Assembly (NCBI GenBank): GCA_964371055.1
Contig: CAYJLF010000024.1
Coordinates: 1 to 64,000 of the forward strand
Direction: 5' to 3'
DNA length: 64,000 nucleotides
From: CAYJLF01 sp964371055
GTDB lineage: Bacteria; Eisenbacteria; RBG-16-71-46; CAIMUX01
Shown one piece after another: positions 48,901 to 56,048 of this stretch. Each line of letters starts with the position of its first letter. The first letter of the stretch is position 1. Below the pieces are notes generated by a model, which had not been told where the DNA came from, searched no databases, and saw only the letters and a list, made by a program, of their open reading frames with translations. Position numbers and translations under genes: made by a program.

Positions 48901-51625
48901 CGAAGATCACGCCGGTTACCGGCAGGTCCTCCACGAGCAGATCATGGGACTCATCGCCGCCGGCGTCGAGGCCAGCGCCTCCGACCGGTTGGGAAGCATC
49001 CTCGTGCGGCCGGCGGAGCAGATCTCGGAGGAGGACCGCATCCTGCTGCAGTCCGCCGCCCGCGCCGTCATCACCGACCGCCATGGAACTCTGGCGGATC
49101 AACTCAAACGGCAGGTCTTCCCCAGCCTGCGGACCCCTCGCCTCGTGCCGACCCAGGCGCGCCGCCCGGTCACGCCACCGGCCGCCGAGGCGACCCGCCG
49201 GACTCTGCTCTTCTTCAACGGGCTGGGAGGATTCGCCCCTGACGGGCGCGAGTATGTGATCACGATCGCACCGGGGCAGGTGACGCCCGCGCCCTGGGTC
49301 AACGTCCTTGCCAATCCGGAGTTCGGCACGGTCGTTTCGGAGAGCGGCCCCGCCAGCACCTGGAGCGAAAACGCGCACGAGTTCCGCCTGACGCCGTGGT
49401 CCAACGACCCGGTCAGCGACCCCAGCGGCGAGGCGCTCTACATCCGCGACGAGGAGAGCGGCCAATTCTGGTCCCCCACCCCGCTCCCCGCCCGCGGAAC
49501 GGGGACCTATGTCTGTCGGCACGGATTCGGCTACAGCGTCTTTGAGCACACGGAGAGCGGCATCCGCTCGGAGCTGTGGATCTACGTCGCCCTGGATGCG
49601 ACAGTCAAGTTCGCCGTGCTGCGAACGCGGAACGAATCAGGCCGACCCCGCCGGCTCTCGGTCACGGGCTACGTGGAGTGGGTGCTGGGTGACCTCCGGC
49701 CGAGATCGGCCATGCACATCGTCACCGAGATCGACGCCGAGACCGGAGCGATCTTCGCGCGCAACCCCTACAGCACGGAATTCTCCGGTCGCGTCGCCTT
49801 CCTCGACACGGACAACCCGGACCGGACGATCAGCTGCGATCGCGCCGAGTTCCTCGGACGGAACGGCTCCCTGCAGCAGCCGGCCGCCCTGGCCCGAGCA
49901 CGGCTCTCCGGCCAGGCCGGCGTGGCCCTTGACCCCTGCGCTGTGATCCAGGTCTCCCTCGGGCTGGCGGCCGGAGAGGAGCGTGAGACGATCTTCCGGC
50001 TCGGTGCGGGGCGGGACACGGAGGATGCGGGCAACCTGGCCCGTCGATTCCGAGGGTCCGGCGCGGCGCGCGGCGCGCTCGATGCGGTGCGGCAATACTG
50101 GGACCGCACGCTCGGCGCCGTGCGGGTGGAGACCCCGGACCCATCCATCGACGTGTTGGCCAACGGCTGGCTGCTCTACCAGACCCTGGCCTGCCGCCTT
50201 TGGGGGCGAACCGCGTACTACCAGCCGGGGGGTGCGTTCGGATTCCGCGATCAACTCCAGGATGCGATGGCGCTCATCCACACCCAACCGCAACTCCTGC
50301 GCCGGCACCTGCTGCGCTGCGCCGCCCGGCAGTTCCCGGAGGGAGACGTCCAACACTGGTGGCATCCGCCGTCGGGCCGGGGCGTACGCACGCGCTGCTC
50401 CGATGACTACCTCTGGTTGCCGCTGGCGACCTCACGCTATGTTCTGAGCACCGGCGATGCCGGGGTGCTGGACGAGTCCGTGCCCTTCATCGAGGGTCGA
50501 CCGGTCAAGGAGGACGAGGACTCCTACTACGATCTGCCCGGCCAGTCCGAGGAGAGCGCCAGCCTGTACGACCACTGCGTTCGCGCCATTCTGAACGGCC
50601 TCCGCGTCGGAGCGCACGACCTGCCGCTCATCGGATCCGGCGACTGGAACGACGGCATGAACATGGTGGGGATCCAAGGCAGAGGCGAGAGTGTCTGGCT
50701 CTCTTTCTTCCTTTACGAAGTGCTGATGCGGTTTGTCGAGGTCGCCCGCGAACGCGGCGACCACGCCTTCGTCGAGCGCGGGCAGAGAGAGGCCGCTCGA
50801 CTGCGGCGAAGCGTCGATCGGAACGGCTGGGACGGCGAGTGGTACCGCCGGGCGTACTTCGACGACGGCTCGCCCCTGGGATCGGCGGGCAATCCGGAGT
50901 GCCGGATCGACTCGATCGCACAGAGCTGGTCCGCTCTCTCCGGGGCCGGCGATCCGGTACGCGCGCGTGTGGCGATGGAATCGGTGGATCGACACCTCGT
51001 TCGTCGCGACGATGCCCTGGTCCAGCTGCTGGACCCGCCTTTCGACGTCTCGATTCCGGATCCCGGTTACATCCGGGGATATCCCCCAGGCGTGAGAGAG
51101 AACGGAGGACAGTACACGCACGCAGCGATCTGGGCGGCGATGGCGTTCGCTGCCCTCGGGGACGGACGGCGCGCGTGGGAGATCATGACCATGATCAACC
51201 CGGTGAACCACGCCCGTTCGCCGGCGGAGACGGCGACCTACCGGGTGGAACCGTATGTCGTCGCAGCCGATGTCTATGCGTGTCCGCCCCACACGGGCCG
51301 CGGCGGCTGGACGTGGTACACCGGCTCGGCCGCGTGGATGTACCGGCTGATCCTGGAGTCTCTCCTGGGACTCAAGCTGGAGGGCGAGAGGCTGCGTTTT
51401 GCGCCCTGCCTGCCCGCGGGTTGGACGACGTTCCGGGTACACTATCGCTATCGCGAGACCGTCTATCACATCACCGTACAGCAGTCGCTCGCCCGCGATG
51501 GAGGGATCGTTGCGAACCTCGACGGCGTCGGGCAGGACGACGGATCGATTCCGCTCGCCAACGACCGACGGGAGCACGCCGTCGAAGTGAGCGTGCCCCT
51601 CCCGGATTACCCTCCGTCGGGGTAG
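42968..51625 (+). CDS. ndvB: Cyclic beta-1,2-glucan synthase-like giant enzyme (NdvB/Cgs family)
   Basis: A 2,885-residue inner-membrane protein, similar in length and order to NdvB/Cgs. An N-terminal region with membrane helices near 398-445 precedes a GT84 glycosyltransferase domain (about 475-790) with IPTMIS, the DTDTELPRDSAW metal motif and RWIRGDWQL. More helices follow at 812-850. The middle is a glucoamylase-like domain (about 1020-1560; TSPTNMGLALLSNL, SWSGSMFEYLMP). The C-terminal third has two GH94 beta-sandwich parts and an alpha-barrel with the catalytic D2562 in GDWNDGMN. Such enzymes build, size and cyclise periplasmic beta-1,2-glucans. The GTG start overlaps the XRE stop (GTGA) with a weak ribosome-binding site. 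Cyclisation cannot be proved from sequence. Confidence 0.9.
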   Translation: MRSPPGDEQPLRSELFSADQMQQHGKTLAIFHGPASGRAADRLLPRLAANERVLRETRDLVIEAVKATRRITPAGEWLLDNFYLLEEQIRTARRHLPKGYSRQLPSLRAGPSAGFPRVYDLALETISHGDGRVDPENLSRFIAAYQTVTVLKLGELWAIPIMLRLALIENLRRVAARIATDRIDRNRADYWADLMTATAETDPNGLILVVADMARSDPPMVSSFVAELARRLQGQSPALALPLTWIEQRLSQSGLTIEQLVQSENQQQAADQVSISNSIASLRFLGAMDWREFVETMSVVEATLREDPAGAYARMDFATRDRYRHMVERIASQSPYSEEQVARMAIRLTQGGAETDGVRSRTAHVGFHLVDQGRPQLERTAEVRSSVVEPLRRFAERLPLLIYLGPILLITAALSGGLTVHALTGGLRGWGLALVALLASLGASQLAVTLVNTLLTLKARPHLLPRLDFATGIPPECRTLVVIPTMISSVQDVDDLVEALEVRFLANRDEHLHFGLLTDFRDARAETLPEDEPIVRHAQERIAELNGKYRNASGDSFFLFHRPRRWNPREQIWMGYERKRGKLAELNALLRGGSSDRFGRVVGDTSILSNVKYVITLDTDTELPRDSAWQFVGAMAHPLNLPRYDEGKQRVTAGYGILQPRVAASLPGTNRSRYARLHGGEPGIDPYTRAVSDLYQDLFHEGSFIGKGIYDVDAFERAVGGRFPENRILSHDLLEGCYARSGLLSDVQLCEDYPSRYSADVSRRYRWIRGDWQLLAWLGPRVPGPDGRLRKNPISGLSLWKLFDNLRRSLVPSALTLLFLSGWTVLSPAWFWTLCVVGIVMIPPLIASLLGVSQKSSDLGLGPHLASVLWTAGRHLAQSSLTLACLPYEAFFSADAIVRTLVRLIRRRRLLEWNPSGDLAPRRRPDLLASYRTMWIGPAISAATLVYLAITRPSAVTVAGPILSLWTASPAIAWWISRPLSRRTAVLTPKQTLFLRKLARKTWTYFETFVTVEDHWLPPDNFQELADARIAHRTSPTNMGLALLSNLTACDFGYIPAGQLVERTARTLGTMETLERHRGHFYNWYDTLTLAPLPPLYVSTVDTGNLAGHLLTLSPGLLAIPDQKIVGARLFEGLADTLHVLRDCEGATAAIRWTRIQAELDAVRETEPTSLQDARRALERLAEAAQEESTGLDEATGGTARFWADALARQCREALDDLDFLVPWISLPVLRRPEFDLVGLDRIPTLRELAGWAEDLLPGIEDRFSRDGTLEDREGLVSLRHRMAEASARARDRIAAIESLAVRSRALADAEYDFLYDRARHLLAIGYNVSQHRRDSSYYDLLASEARLSTFVGIAQEQLPQESWFALGRLLGASDGAPVLLSWSGSMFEYLMPLLVMPTYENTLLDETYKAAIDRQIEYGRQRGVPWGVSESGYNTFDAQLNYQYRAFGVPGLGLTRGLAADLVVAPYASALALMVAPREACLNLQRLAAQGLEGRHGLYEAVDYTPSRLPRGQSSATVRSYMAHHQGMSLLSLAYLLLDRPMQKRFESDPRFRATILLLQERVPRTAGFHSETADLPGDHPAVADPETPMRTFTTPNTPMPEVQLLSNGRYHVMITNAGGGYSRWRDVAVTRWREDGTCDNWGSFCYIRDVGTGRFWSTAFQPTRREPDRYEAIFSEARVEFRRRDDDFDTHTEISVSPEDDVEVRRIHITNRLAKRREIEVTSYAEVVLAAPAADTLHPAFSNLFVQTEIVRERQAILCRRRPRSADESPPWMFHLISGHGAPIEEISYETDRQRFVGRAHTVAEPLAMGDSGPLSGGQGPVLDPIVAIRCRMTLDPDESVTLNVVSGVGATRDVCTSLLEKYQDRRLADRVFDLAWSHCQVALRQLNATEADAQLYERLAGSVIYANSSLRADPGILARNHRGQSGLWGYSISGDLPIVLLRIGDPANIDLVRHLVQAHAYWRLKGLAVDLVIWNEDHAGYRQVLHEQIMGLIAAGVEASASDRLGSILVRPAEQISEEDRILLQSAARAVITDRHGTLADQLKRQVFPSLRTPRLVPTQARRPVTPPAAEATRRTLLFFNGLGGFAPDGREYVITIAPGQVTPAPWVNVLANPEFGTVVSESGPASTWSENAHEFRLTPWSNDPVSDPSGEALYIRDEESGQFWSPTPLPARGTGTYVCRHGFGYSVFEHTESGIRSELWIYVALDATVKFAVLRTRNESGRPRRLSVTGYVEWVLGDLRPRSAMHIVTEIDAETGAIFARNPYSTEFSGRVAFLDTDNPDRTISCDRAEFLGRNGSLQQPAALARARLSGQAGVALDPCAVIQVSLGLAAGEERETIFRLGAGRDTEDAGNLARRFRGSGAARGALDAVRQYWDRTLGAVRVETPDPSIDVLANGWLLYQTLACRLWGRTAYYQPGGAFGFRDQLQDAMALIHTQPQLLRRHLLRCAARQFPEGDVQHWWHPPSGRGVRTRCSDDYLWLPLATSRYVLSTGDAGVLDESVPFIEGRPVKEDEDSYYDLPGQSEESASLYDHCVRAILNGLRVGAHDLPLIGSGDWNDGMNMVGIQGRGESVWLSFFLYEVLMRFVEVARERGDHAFVERGQREAARLRRSVDRNGWDGEWYRRAYFDDGSPLGSAGNPECRIDSIAQSWSALSGAGDPVRARVAMESVDRHLVRRDDALVQLLDPPFDVSIPDPGYIRGYPPGVRENGGQYTHAAIWAAMAFAALGDGRRAWEIMTMINPVNHARSPAETATYRVEPYVVAADVYACPPHTGRGGWTWYTGSAAWMYRLILESLLGLKLEGERLRFAPCLPAGWTTFRVHYRYRETVYHITVQQSLARDGGIVANLDGVGQDDGSIPLANDRREHAVEVSVPLPDYPPSG

Positions 51626-51656
51626 ACGCGCCGGCCTCGCGGTCCGCCCGTCTCCG

Positions 51657-53321
51657 TCAAGCCACGCCGCGTTCCAGTTCCTCCTCGTGATCGCTCCCCC
51701 ACCAGGGCGCCTGGATCGCCAGCTTCAGCGTGATCCCGGCCTCGAGATCTTCCGGATAGATCTCGATCGGGACGATCACTTCGCGCGGACGGCGCCCGCC
51801 CGGGACCGACCGACGGGGCCGGACGCCGGCAGCGCGCGACCCATCCAGCATCGACGGCGCCACCATCATGGGCCGCTCCTCCTGGACCGGAGCGGCCTCC
51901 TCCTTCGTCCCTGCGGCTTCGCTCCCCGGAGAAACGGAGGGCTCACGGTCGAAGGCGGCCGGGTCAGGAGACGTGTTCAGGACCGGCGGCGACGGTGGAG
52001 TCGATGACACCCACGACGGAGCATCCGTCCGGACCGCCTCCGCCCCGCTCTCCGGCCCGGGGATTCGCTCTTCCTCCCAGACCGCTCGCGTCGATTCCGT
52101 GTCTTCGTCCCAGGCCGATGCCGGCACCGGTTCTTCCCACCCCGCAGGTGTCGAGGTCTCGGGCAGCGCCGTCTCCGATGACGGAGCAACCGCCGCGTCC
52201 GAGGCCGGCGCGTCGGCCGCCTCGGGCTCCGTCCCATCTCGCCCGCGATCGGGGCCACCTGCCAGCCAACGCCTCAGGCGCTCCCCGACCGAGGTCGTCC
52301 GATCGCGGTCCGTTTCCTCGGGCCCGATCCCGGTACGCGTCAGAAGCCGCGTGTCGATCCTCTCGGCCGGGGGCGGCAGAGGCGTCTCCACCGCGGGAGG
52401 TTCGTTCTCGATCTCCGAGGCACGCGGAACGAGGCGCATTCCCCCCCACTCTGCTTCGCGGGAAGGCTCCCTCGGCTCCGCCTCGGCGTTGAAGGTGACC
52501 CGTTCCAAAGGAACCGACGTGAAAGTCGGCTGCGGCGACTCCGGCGGAGGCGTTGCGGCCGGCGCGGGCGCCTGCCATCCCACGCCGTTCCGTGCCACGG
52601 AGGCGGCCGCCGCCCCCCCGGTCGGAAGCGCGCTGATCGGCGGCGGGCCGGGCACGGGAGGAGGAGGCGTGATCGCCGGTCCCGGCGCGACTTCCGGCGC
52701 GGCCTGCGCCTCCGGCGTGTGGACCACCGTCACGCCGATGTCCTTCGCGAGTTTCCGCAGCAACAGCCGGGACACACCCTTGAACGTCTCGACCACTCCG
52801 TGGCCGGTCGTCGCGACACCCTCATAGGCCGGCACGCGCGTGGGATTGAGGACGGTCTCCAGCTCCTCCAGGGTGTAGACATCCGGCAGGTCGCGCTTGT
52901 TGTACTGGATCACCCAGGGAACCTGATCGAGCGACAGGCCGTGCTCCTTCAAGTTCTCCTTCAGGTTTTCGAGGCTCTCGACGTTCTCGTCCATCTTGCC
53001 GCGCTTGCTGTCGGCCACGAAGACGACGGCGTCGACCCCCTTCAGCACGAGCTTCCGCGTCGCGTTGTAGTAGACCTGGCCCGGCACGGTGTAGAGCAGG
53101 AAGCGAGTCTTGAAGCCCGAGAGCTCGCCGAGATTGACCGGGAGAAAGTCGAAGAAGAGCGTCCGCTCCGTCTTCGTTTTCATCGAGACCATCTTCCCGC
53201 GCTGTCCCTGCGGAATCGAGCCGTAGATCGACTCGAGGTTCGTCGTCTTCCCGCTCAGGCCCGGTCCGTAGTAGACGAGCTTCGCGTTGATCTCCCGGCC
53301 GGAGTAACTGACCAGTACCAT
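51657..53321 (-). CDS. MglA-like small GTPase with long proline-rich tail
   Basis: A 554-residue protein. Residues 1-200 are a complete MglA-type GTPase: G1 GPGLSGKT (19-26), TVPGQ (78-82) and NKRD (141-144), with VSMKTKTERTLFFDFLP typical of the bacterial family. MglA sets polarity for gliding and type IV pili in Myxococcus and is normally about 195 residues. Here a tail of 350 residues follows, rich in Pro, Ala, Glu and Ser, without a recognised fold until the end (about 500-545), where VIVPIEIYPEDLEAGITLKLAI looks like a short conserved element. No MglB/roadblock gene is adjacent. The ATG follows AGGAGGAG. The gene stands between the glucan synthase (convergent) and recG. Confidence 0.85.
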   Translation of the reverse strand: MVLVSYSGREINAKLVYYGPGLSGKTTNLESIYGSIPQGQRGKMVSMKTKTERTLFFDFLPVNLGELSGFKTRFLLYTVPGQVYYNATRKLVLKGVDAVVFVADSKRGKMDENVESLENLKENLKEHGLSLDQVPWVIQYNKRDLPDVYTLEELETVLNPTRVPAYEGVATTGHGVVETFKGVSRLLLRKLAKDIGVTVVHTPEAQAAPEVAPGPAITPPPPVPGPPPISALPTGGAAAASVARNGVGWQAPAPAATPPPESPQPTFTSVPLERVTFNAEAEPREPSREAEWGGMRLVPRASEIENEPPAVETPLPPPAERIDTRLLTRTGIGPEETDRDRTTSVGERLRRWLAGGPDRGRDGTEPEAADAPASDAAVAPSSETALPETSTPAGWEEPVPASAWDEDTESTRAVWEEERIPGPESGAEAVRTDAPSWVSSTPPSPPVLNTSPDPAAFDREPSVSPGSEAAGTKEEAAPVQEERPMMVAPSMLDGSRAAGVRPRRSVPGGRRPREVIVPIEIYPEDLEAGITLKLAIQAPWWGSDHEEELERGVA

Positions 53322-53471
53322 GGGCTCCTCCTGGGTGCACCGCGCGCCCGCTGGAACGCCCCGCGGCGCGCCCGCCGCAGACAGGGGCGGGACCGGTAGC
53401 GCGGGGAAGCCTGACAGGGTAGGTATCGGTCACAACGAGCCGCTTCTTCACGGCCGGCGGGGAAGAAGGCC

Positions 53472-53501
53472 GGGACCCGCCGAGAGAGCCCGGGCGGGCC
53501 C
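53472..53501 (-). terminator. Hairpin after recG
   Basis: GGGACCCGCC (from 53472) and GGCGGGCCC (to 53501) pair over nine bases with one G-U on the minus-strand RNA, just beyond the recG stop. There is no T-run. Confidence 0.35.
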
Positions 53502-53506
53502 GATTC

Positions 53507-55606
53507 TCACCCTACCCGGAAGAGCGGCAGGCGATCCCCGTACAGGAAGCGGACATGCGCGAGCAGGGGGGCGTGCTCGGGCCGCCTGAGATCCGGGTCT
53601 ACGGCAAGGATCGCTTCCGCTTCGGCCCGCGCCCGCTGCGGCAGCTCACGGTCCCGGACCAGATCGGCCACCCGGAAGCGCGGCAGGCCGTGCTGGGCCG
53701 TCCCGAGGATCTCGCCGGAACCTCGCAGGCGCAGGTCCTCCTCCGCCACGCGGAACCCGTCGTGCTCGCGCACCAGCACGCGCAGTCGTTCGAGCGAGGT
53801 GGCATCTCCGCGCTCCGGGCGCAGGAGAAAGAGATGCGACTCCCCCCCGCCCCGTCCGATCCGGCCCCGAAGCTGGTGGAGTTGGGAGAGGCCGAAGCGG
53901 TCAGGATGCTCGATCACCATGATGGTGGCGCTGGGCACATCGACTCCGACCTCGACGACGGTGGTGGTGACGAGCGCGGGCGTCGTCCCCTCGCGGAAGT
54001 CGCGGACGGCGCGCTCCTTCTCCGCACCTTTCATGCGACCGTGCAGCAGGCCCACGCCGAGACCGCGAAGCGCCGCGTGCGCGCGCAGGGTTTCCGCCGC
54101 CCCCACGGCATCCTTGAGGTCGAGTTGTTCCGACTCCTCGACCAGCGGGTAGACGAAGAACGCCCGGCCTCCGAGACGCAACCGTTCGCCGATCCAACGC
54201 AGCATGGCATCCCGCCGCTTTCCCTCGACCAGGCGGGTGACCGGAGGCCGGCGGCCGGCGGGCATCTCCTGCAGGAGCGAGACGTCGAGGTCACCGTAGA
54301 GCGTGAGCGAGAGCGTGCGAGGGATCGGTGTGGCGCTCATCACGAGGCAATGCGGCGTCAGGGACTGGTCGCCTTCGGCGGGGGCGGACTTCTCCCGCAG
54401 GCGGGCCCGCTGCAGCACGCCGAAGCGGTGCTGCTCGTCGACGATCACCAGGCCCAGGCGCGCAAACTCGACGCCACTCTCGAGCAGGGCGTGGGTTCCG
54501 ATCATGACCTGAATGTCGCCCTGACGAAGCTCGGCGAGAAGGCGCCGGCGCGCCGCGGCCGGAGTCCGCCCGAGCAGGAGTTCGGACCGAACGCCCAGGG
54601 CGCCGCACCAATCGGCCAGGAGGGCTCCCTGCTGCGACGCAAGGATCTCGGTCGGCGCCAGATACACCGCCTGCCAGCCTGCCTCGACGGCCTCGAGGCA
54701 GGCGAGGGCCGCCACCACCGTCTTGCCGGATCCGACGTCGCCCTGGAGCAGCCGGTTCATCGGTCGCGTGCGCGCAAGATCGGCGATGATCTCCGCCAGC
54801 ACGCGCTCCTGTCCGGCGGTGAGCGAGAACGGGAGCCGCTCGCGCAGTCCACGCCGCAGGCGGCCGGGAGAGCGCAACGGCGCTGCAAAGAGCGACTCGT
54901 CGCGGCTCCTGCGCGCCAGGCTGAAGGCCAGCTGCAGCGCGAAGACCTCGTCAAAAGCGAGGCGGTCTCGCGCCCGTTCCGCCTCCTCCATGGCCTGGGG
55001 GAAGTGGACCTGGCGCAGGGCATCGGCCAGCGACGGCAGTCCGAGACGCTCCCGGATCGAGGTCGGGATCGACTCCCGCAGATGGGGACCGAGCATCTCG
55101 AGCGCGGTCCAGACGAAGCCCCGGAGCATTTTCTGCGAGACGCCGGAGGTAAGCGGATAGATGGGTACGATCCGGCCGCCGGAGAGGGCGGCGTCACCGC
55201 GTTGGACCAGGATCTCGTGCTCCGGGTGGACGAACTGCGGCGAGCGATCCTGCCACCTCACCGGACCGCTCAGCACCAGGAGCTGCCCCGGAAGGATCGA
55301 GCGCGCCAAGTAGGGCTGGTTGAACCAGACCGCCGCGGCGGTCCCGGAGGAGTCCTCGAGAGCGGCGCGGAAAAGCGACATCCCGCCGCGGACCCGGGCG
55401 CCCGAAACATGCCGAACGACGGCCACCGCCGTCTGGTTGGCCCCTGGCACCAGCCGGGCGAGCGGCGTCACCACGCTGCGGTCGATCCAGCCGCGCGGAA
55501 GATGCCAGAGGAGGTCCCGGACGGTCCGAACCGACAGCTTCGCCAGGAGTTCGGCGCGGTGCGGACCGACGCCCGGGAGGTACTGGATCGAAGTGAGGGG
55601 GTCCAT
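53507..55606 (-). CDS. recG: ATP-dependent DNA helicase RecG
   Basis: A 699-residue helicase that remodels stalled forks and branched DNA. The N-terminal wedge/OB domain (1-235) contains LPGVGPHRAELLAKL and LLWHLPRGW. Helicase motif I is GDVGSGKT (289-296), motif II is DEQH (390-393, DEEH-like), and SATPIPRTL and the C-terminal half (HPDRFGLSQLHQLRGRIGRG) follow. Length is normal. The ATG at 55606 has only a weak GGGAG upstream. It is divergent from rpmB. Confidence 0.96.
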   Translation of the reverse strand: MDPLTSIQYLPGVGPHRAELLAKLSVRTVRDLLWHLPRGWIDRSVVTPLARLVPGANQTAVAVVRHVSGARVRGGMSLFRAALEDSSGTAAAVWFNQPYLARSILPGQLLVLSGPVRWQDRSPQFVHPEHEILVQRGDAALSGGRIVPIYPLTSGVSQKMLRGFVWTALEMLGPHLRESIPTSIRERLGLPSLADALRQVHFPQAMEEAERARDRLAFDEVFALQLAFSLARRSRDESLFAAPLRSPGRLRRGLRERLPFSLTAGQERVLAEIIADLARTRPMNRLLQGDVGSGKTVVAALACLEAVEAGWQAVYLAPTEILASQQGALLADWCGALGVRSELLLGRTPAAARRRLLAELRQGDIQVMIGTHALLESGVEFARLGLVIVDEQHRFGVLQRARLREKSAPAEGDQSLTPHCLVMSATPIPRTLSLTLYGDLDVSLLQEMPAGRRPPVTRLVEGKRRDAMLRWIGERLRLGGRAFFVYPLVEESEQLDLKDAVGAAETLRAHAALRGLGVGLLHGRMKGAEKERAVRDFREGTTPALVTTTVVEVGVDVPSATIMVIEHPDRFGLSQLHQLRGRIGRGGGESHLFLLRPERGDATSLERLRVLVREHDGFRVAEEDLRLRGSGEILGTAQHGLPRFRVADLVRDRELPQRARAEAEAILAVDPDLRRPEHAPLLAHVRFLYGDRLPLFRVG

Positions 55607-55659
55607 GTCTCAGGCCCGACTCCCGGCCCGGCGACCGGATATCGGCCGTTCTTTTCTCC

Positions 55660-55688
55660 TTGCCCGCCCGAGAGGGGCCCGGTATGAT
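55660..55688 (+). promoter_or_regulatory. Sigma-70-like promoter for rpmB
   Basis: TTGCCC (55660-55665) and TATGAT (55683-55688) are 17 bases apart, 30 bases before the rpmB ATG. Confidence 0.55.
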
Positions 55689-55718
55689 CGGCGTCTGTTC
55701 TGAATCAGGGAGGAATCC

Positions 55719-55946
55719 ATGTCTCGCGTATGCCAGATCTGCGGCAAGGGTATCCAGTTCGGCAACAGCCGCAGCCACGCCAACAACGCGACCCGGCGCA
55801 CCTGGGAGCCGAATCTCCAGCGCGTTCGGGCGCTGGTTGAGGGGCGTCCCCGCCGAATCCGCGTCTGCACCGGCTGTCTTCGCAGCGGCCGTGTCACCAA
55901 GAATCCCCGGTTGCCGAAGGGCGAGCCCGCTACGACCACAGCCTGA
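55719..55946 (+). CDS. rpmB: 50S ribosomal protein L28
   Basis: A 75-residue ribosomal protein of the large subunit. It begins MSRVCQICGKGIQFGN and has RTWEPNLQRVR, both typical of L28. Two Cys pairs (CQIC near the start, CTGC in RVCTGCLRSG) make this the zinc-binding form. The C-terminus has a short extra tail (PKGEPATTTA). The ATG follows CAGGGAGGA and has its own promoter. Confidence 0.97.
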   Translation: MSRVCQICGKGIQFGNSRSHANNATRRTWEPNLQRVRALVEGRPRRIRVCTGCLRSGRVTKNPRLPKGEPATTTA

Positions 55947-56028
55947 TTCGGGACCAGAGCCTGAACCGGGACCACGGCCTGAACCGGGACCACGGCCTGA
56001 ACCGGGACCACGGCCTGAACCGGGGCAC
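55942..56028. repeat. 18-base tandem repeat between rpmB and ftsZ
   Basis: Unit CCTGAACCGGGACCACGG is present three times perfectly (55960-55977, 55978-55995, 55996-56013), with a diverged copy before (55942-55959) and a partial one after. It fills the space between the convergent rpmB and ftsZ stops. It is not self-complementary, so it is not a simple terminator. Confidence 0.9.
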
Positions 56029-56048
56029 TATTCTTCGTAGATAGCCCG

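Noticed and set aside
53555..55687. 710-codon open frame on the plus strand opposite recG
   Set aside because: No recognisable domain, and recG on the other strand is certain. Similar shadows opposite dnaK, lysS and the glucan synthase were rejected for the same reason.
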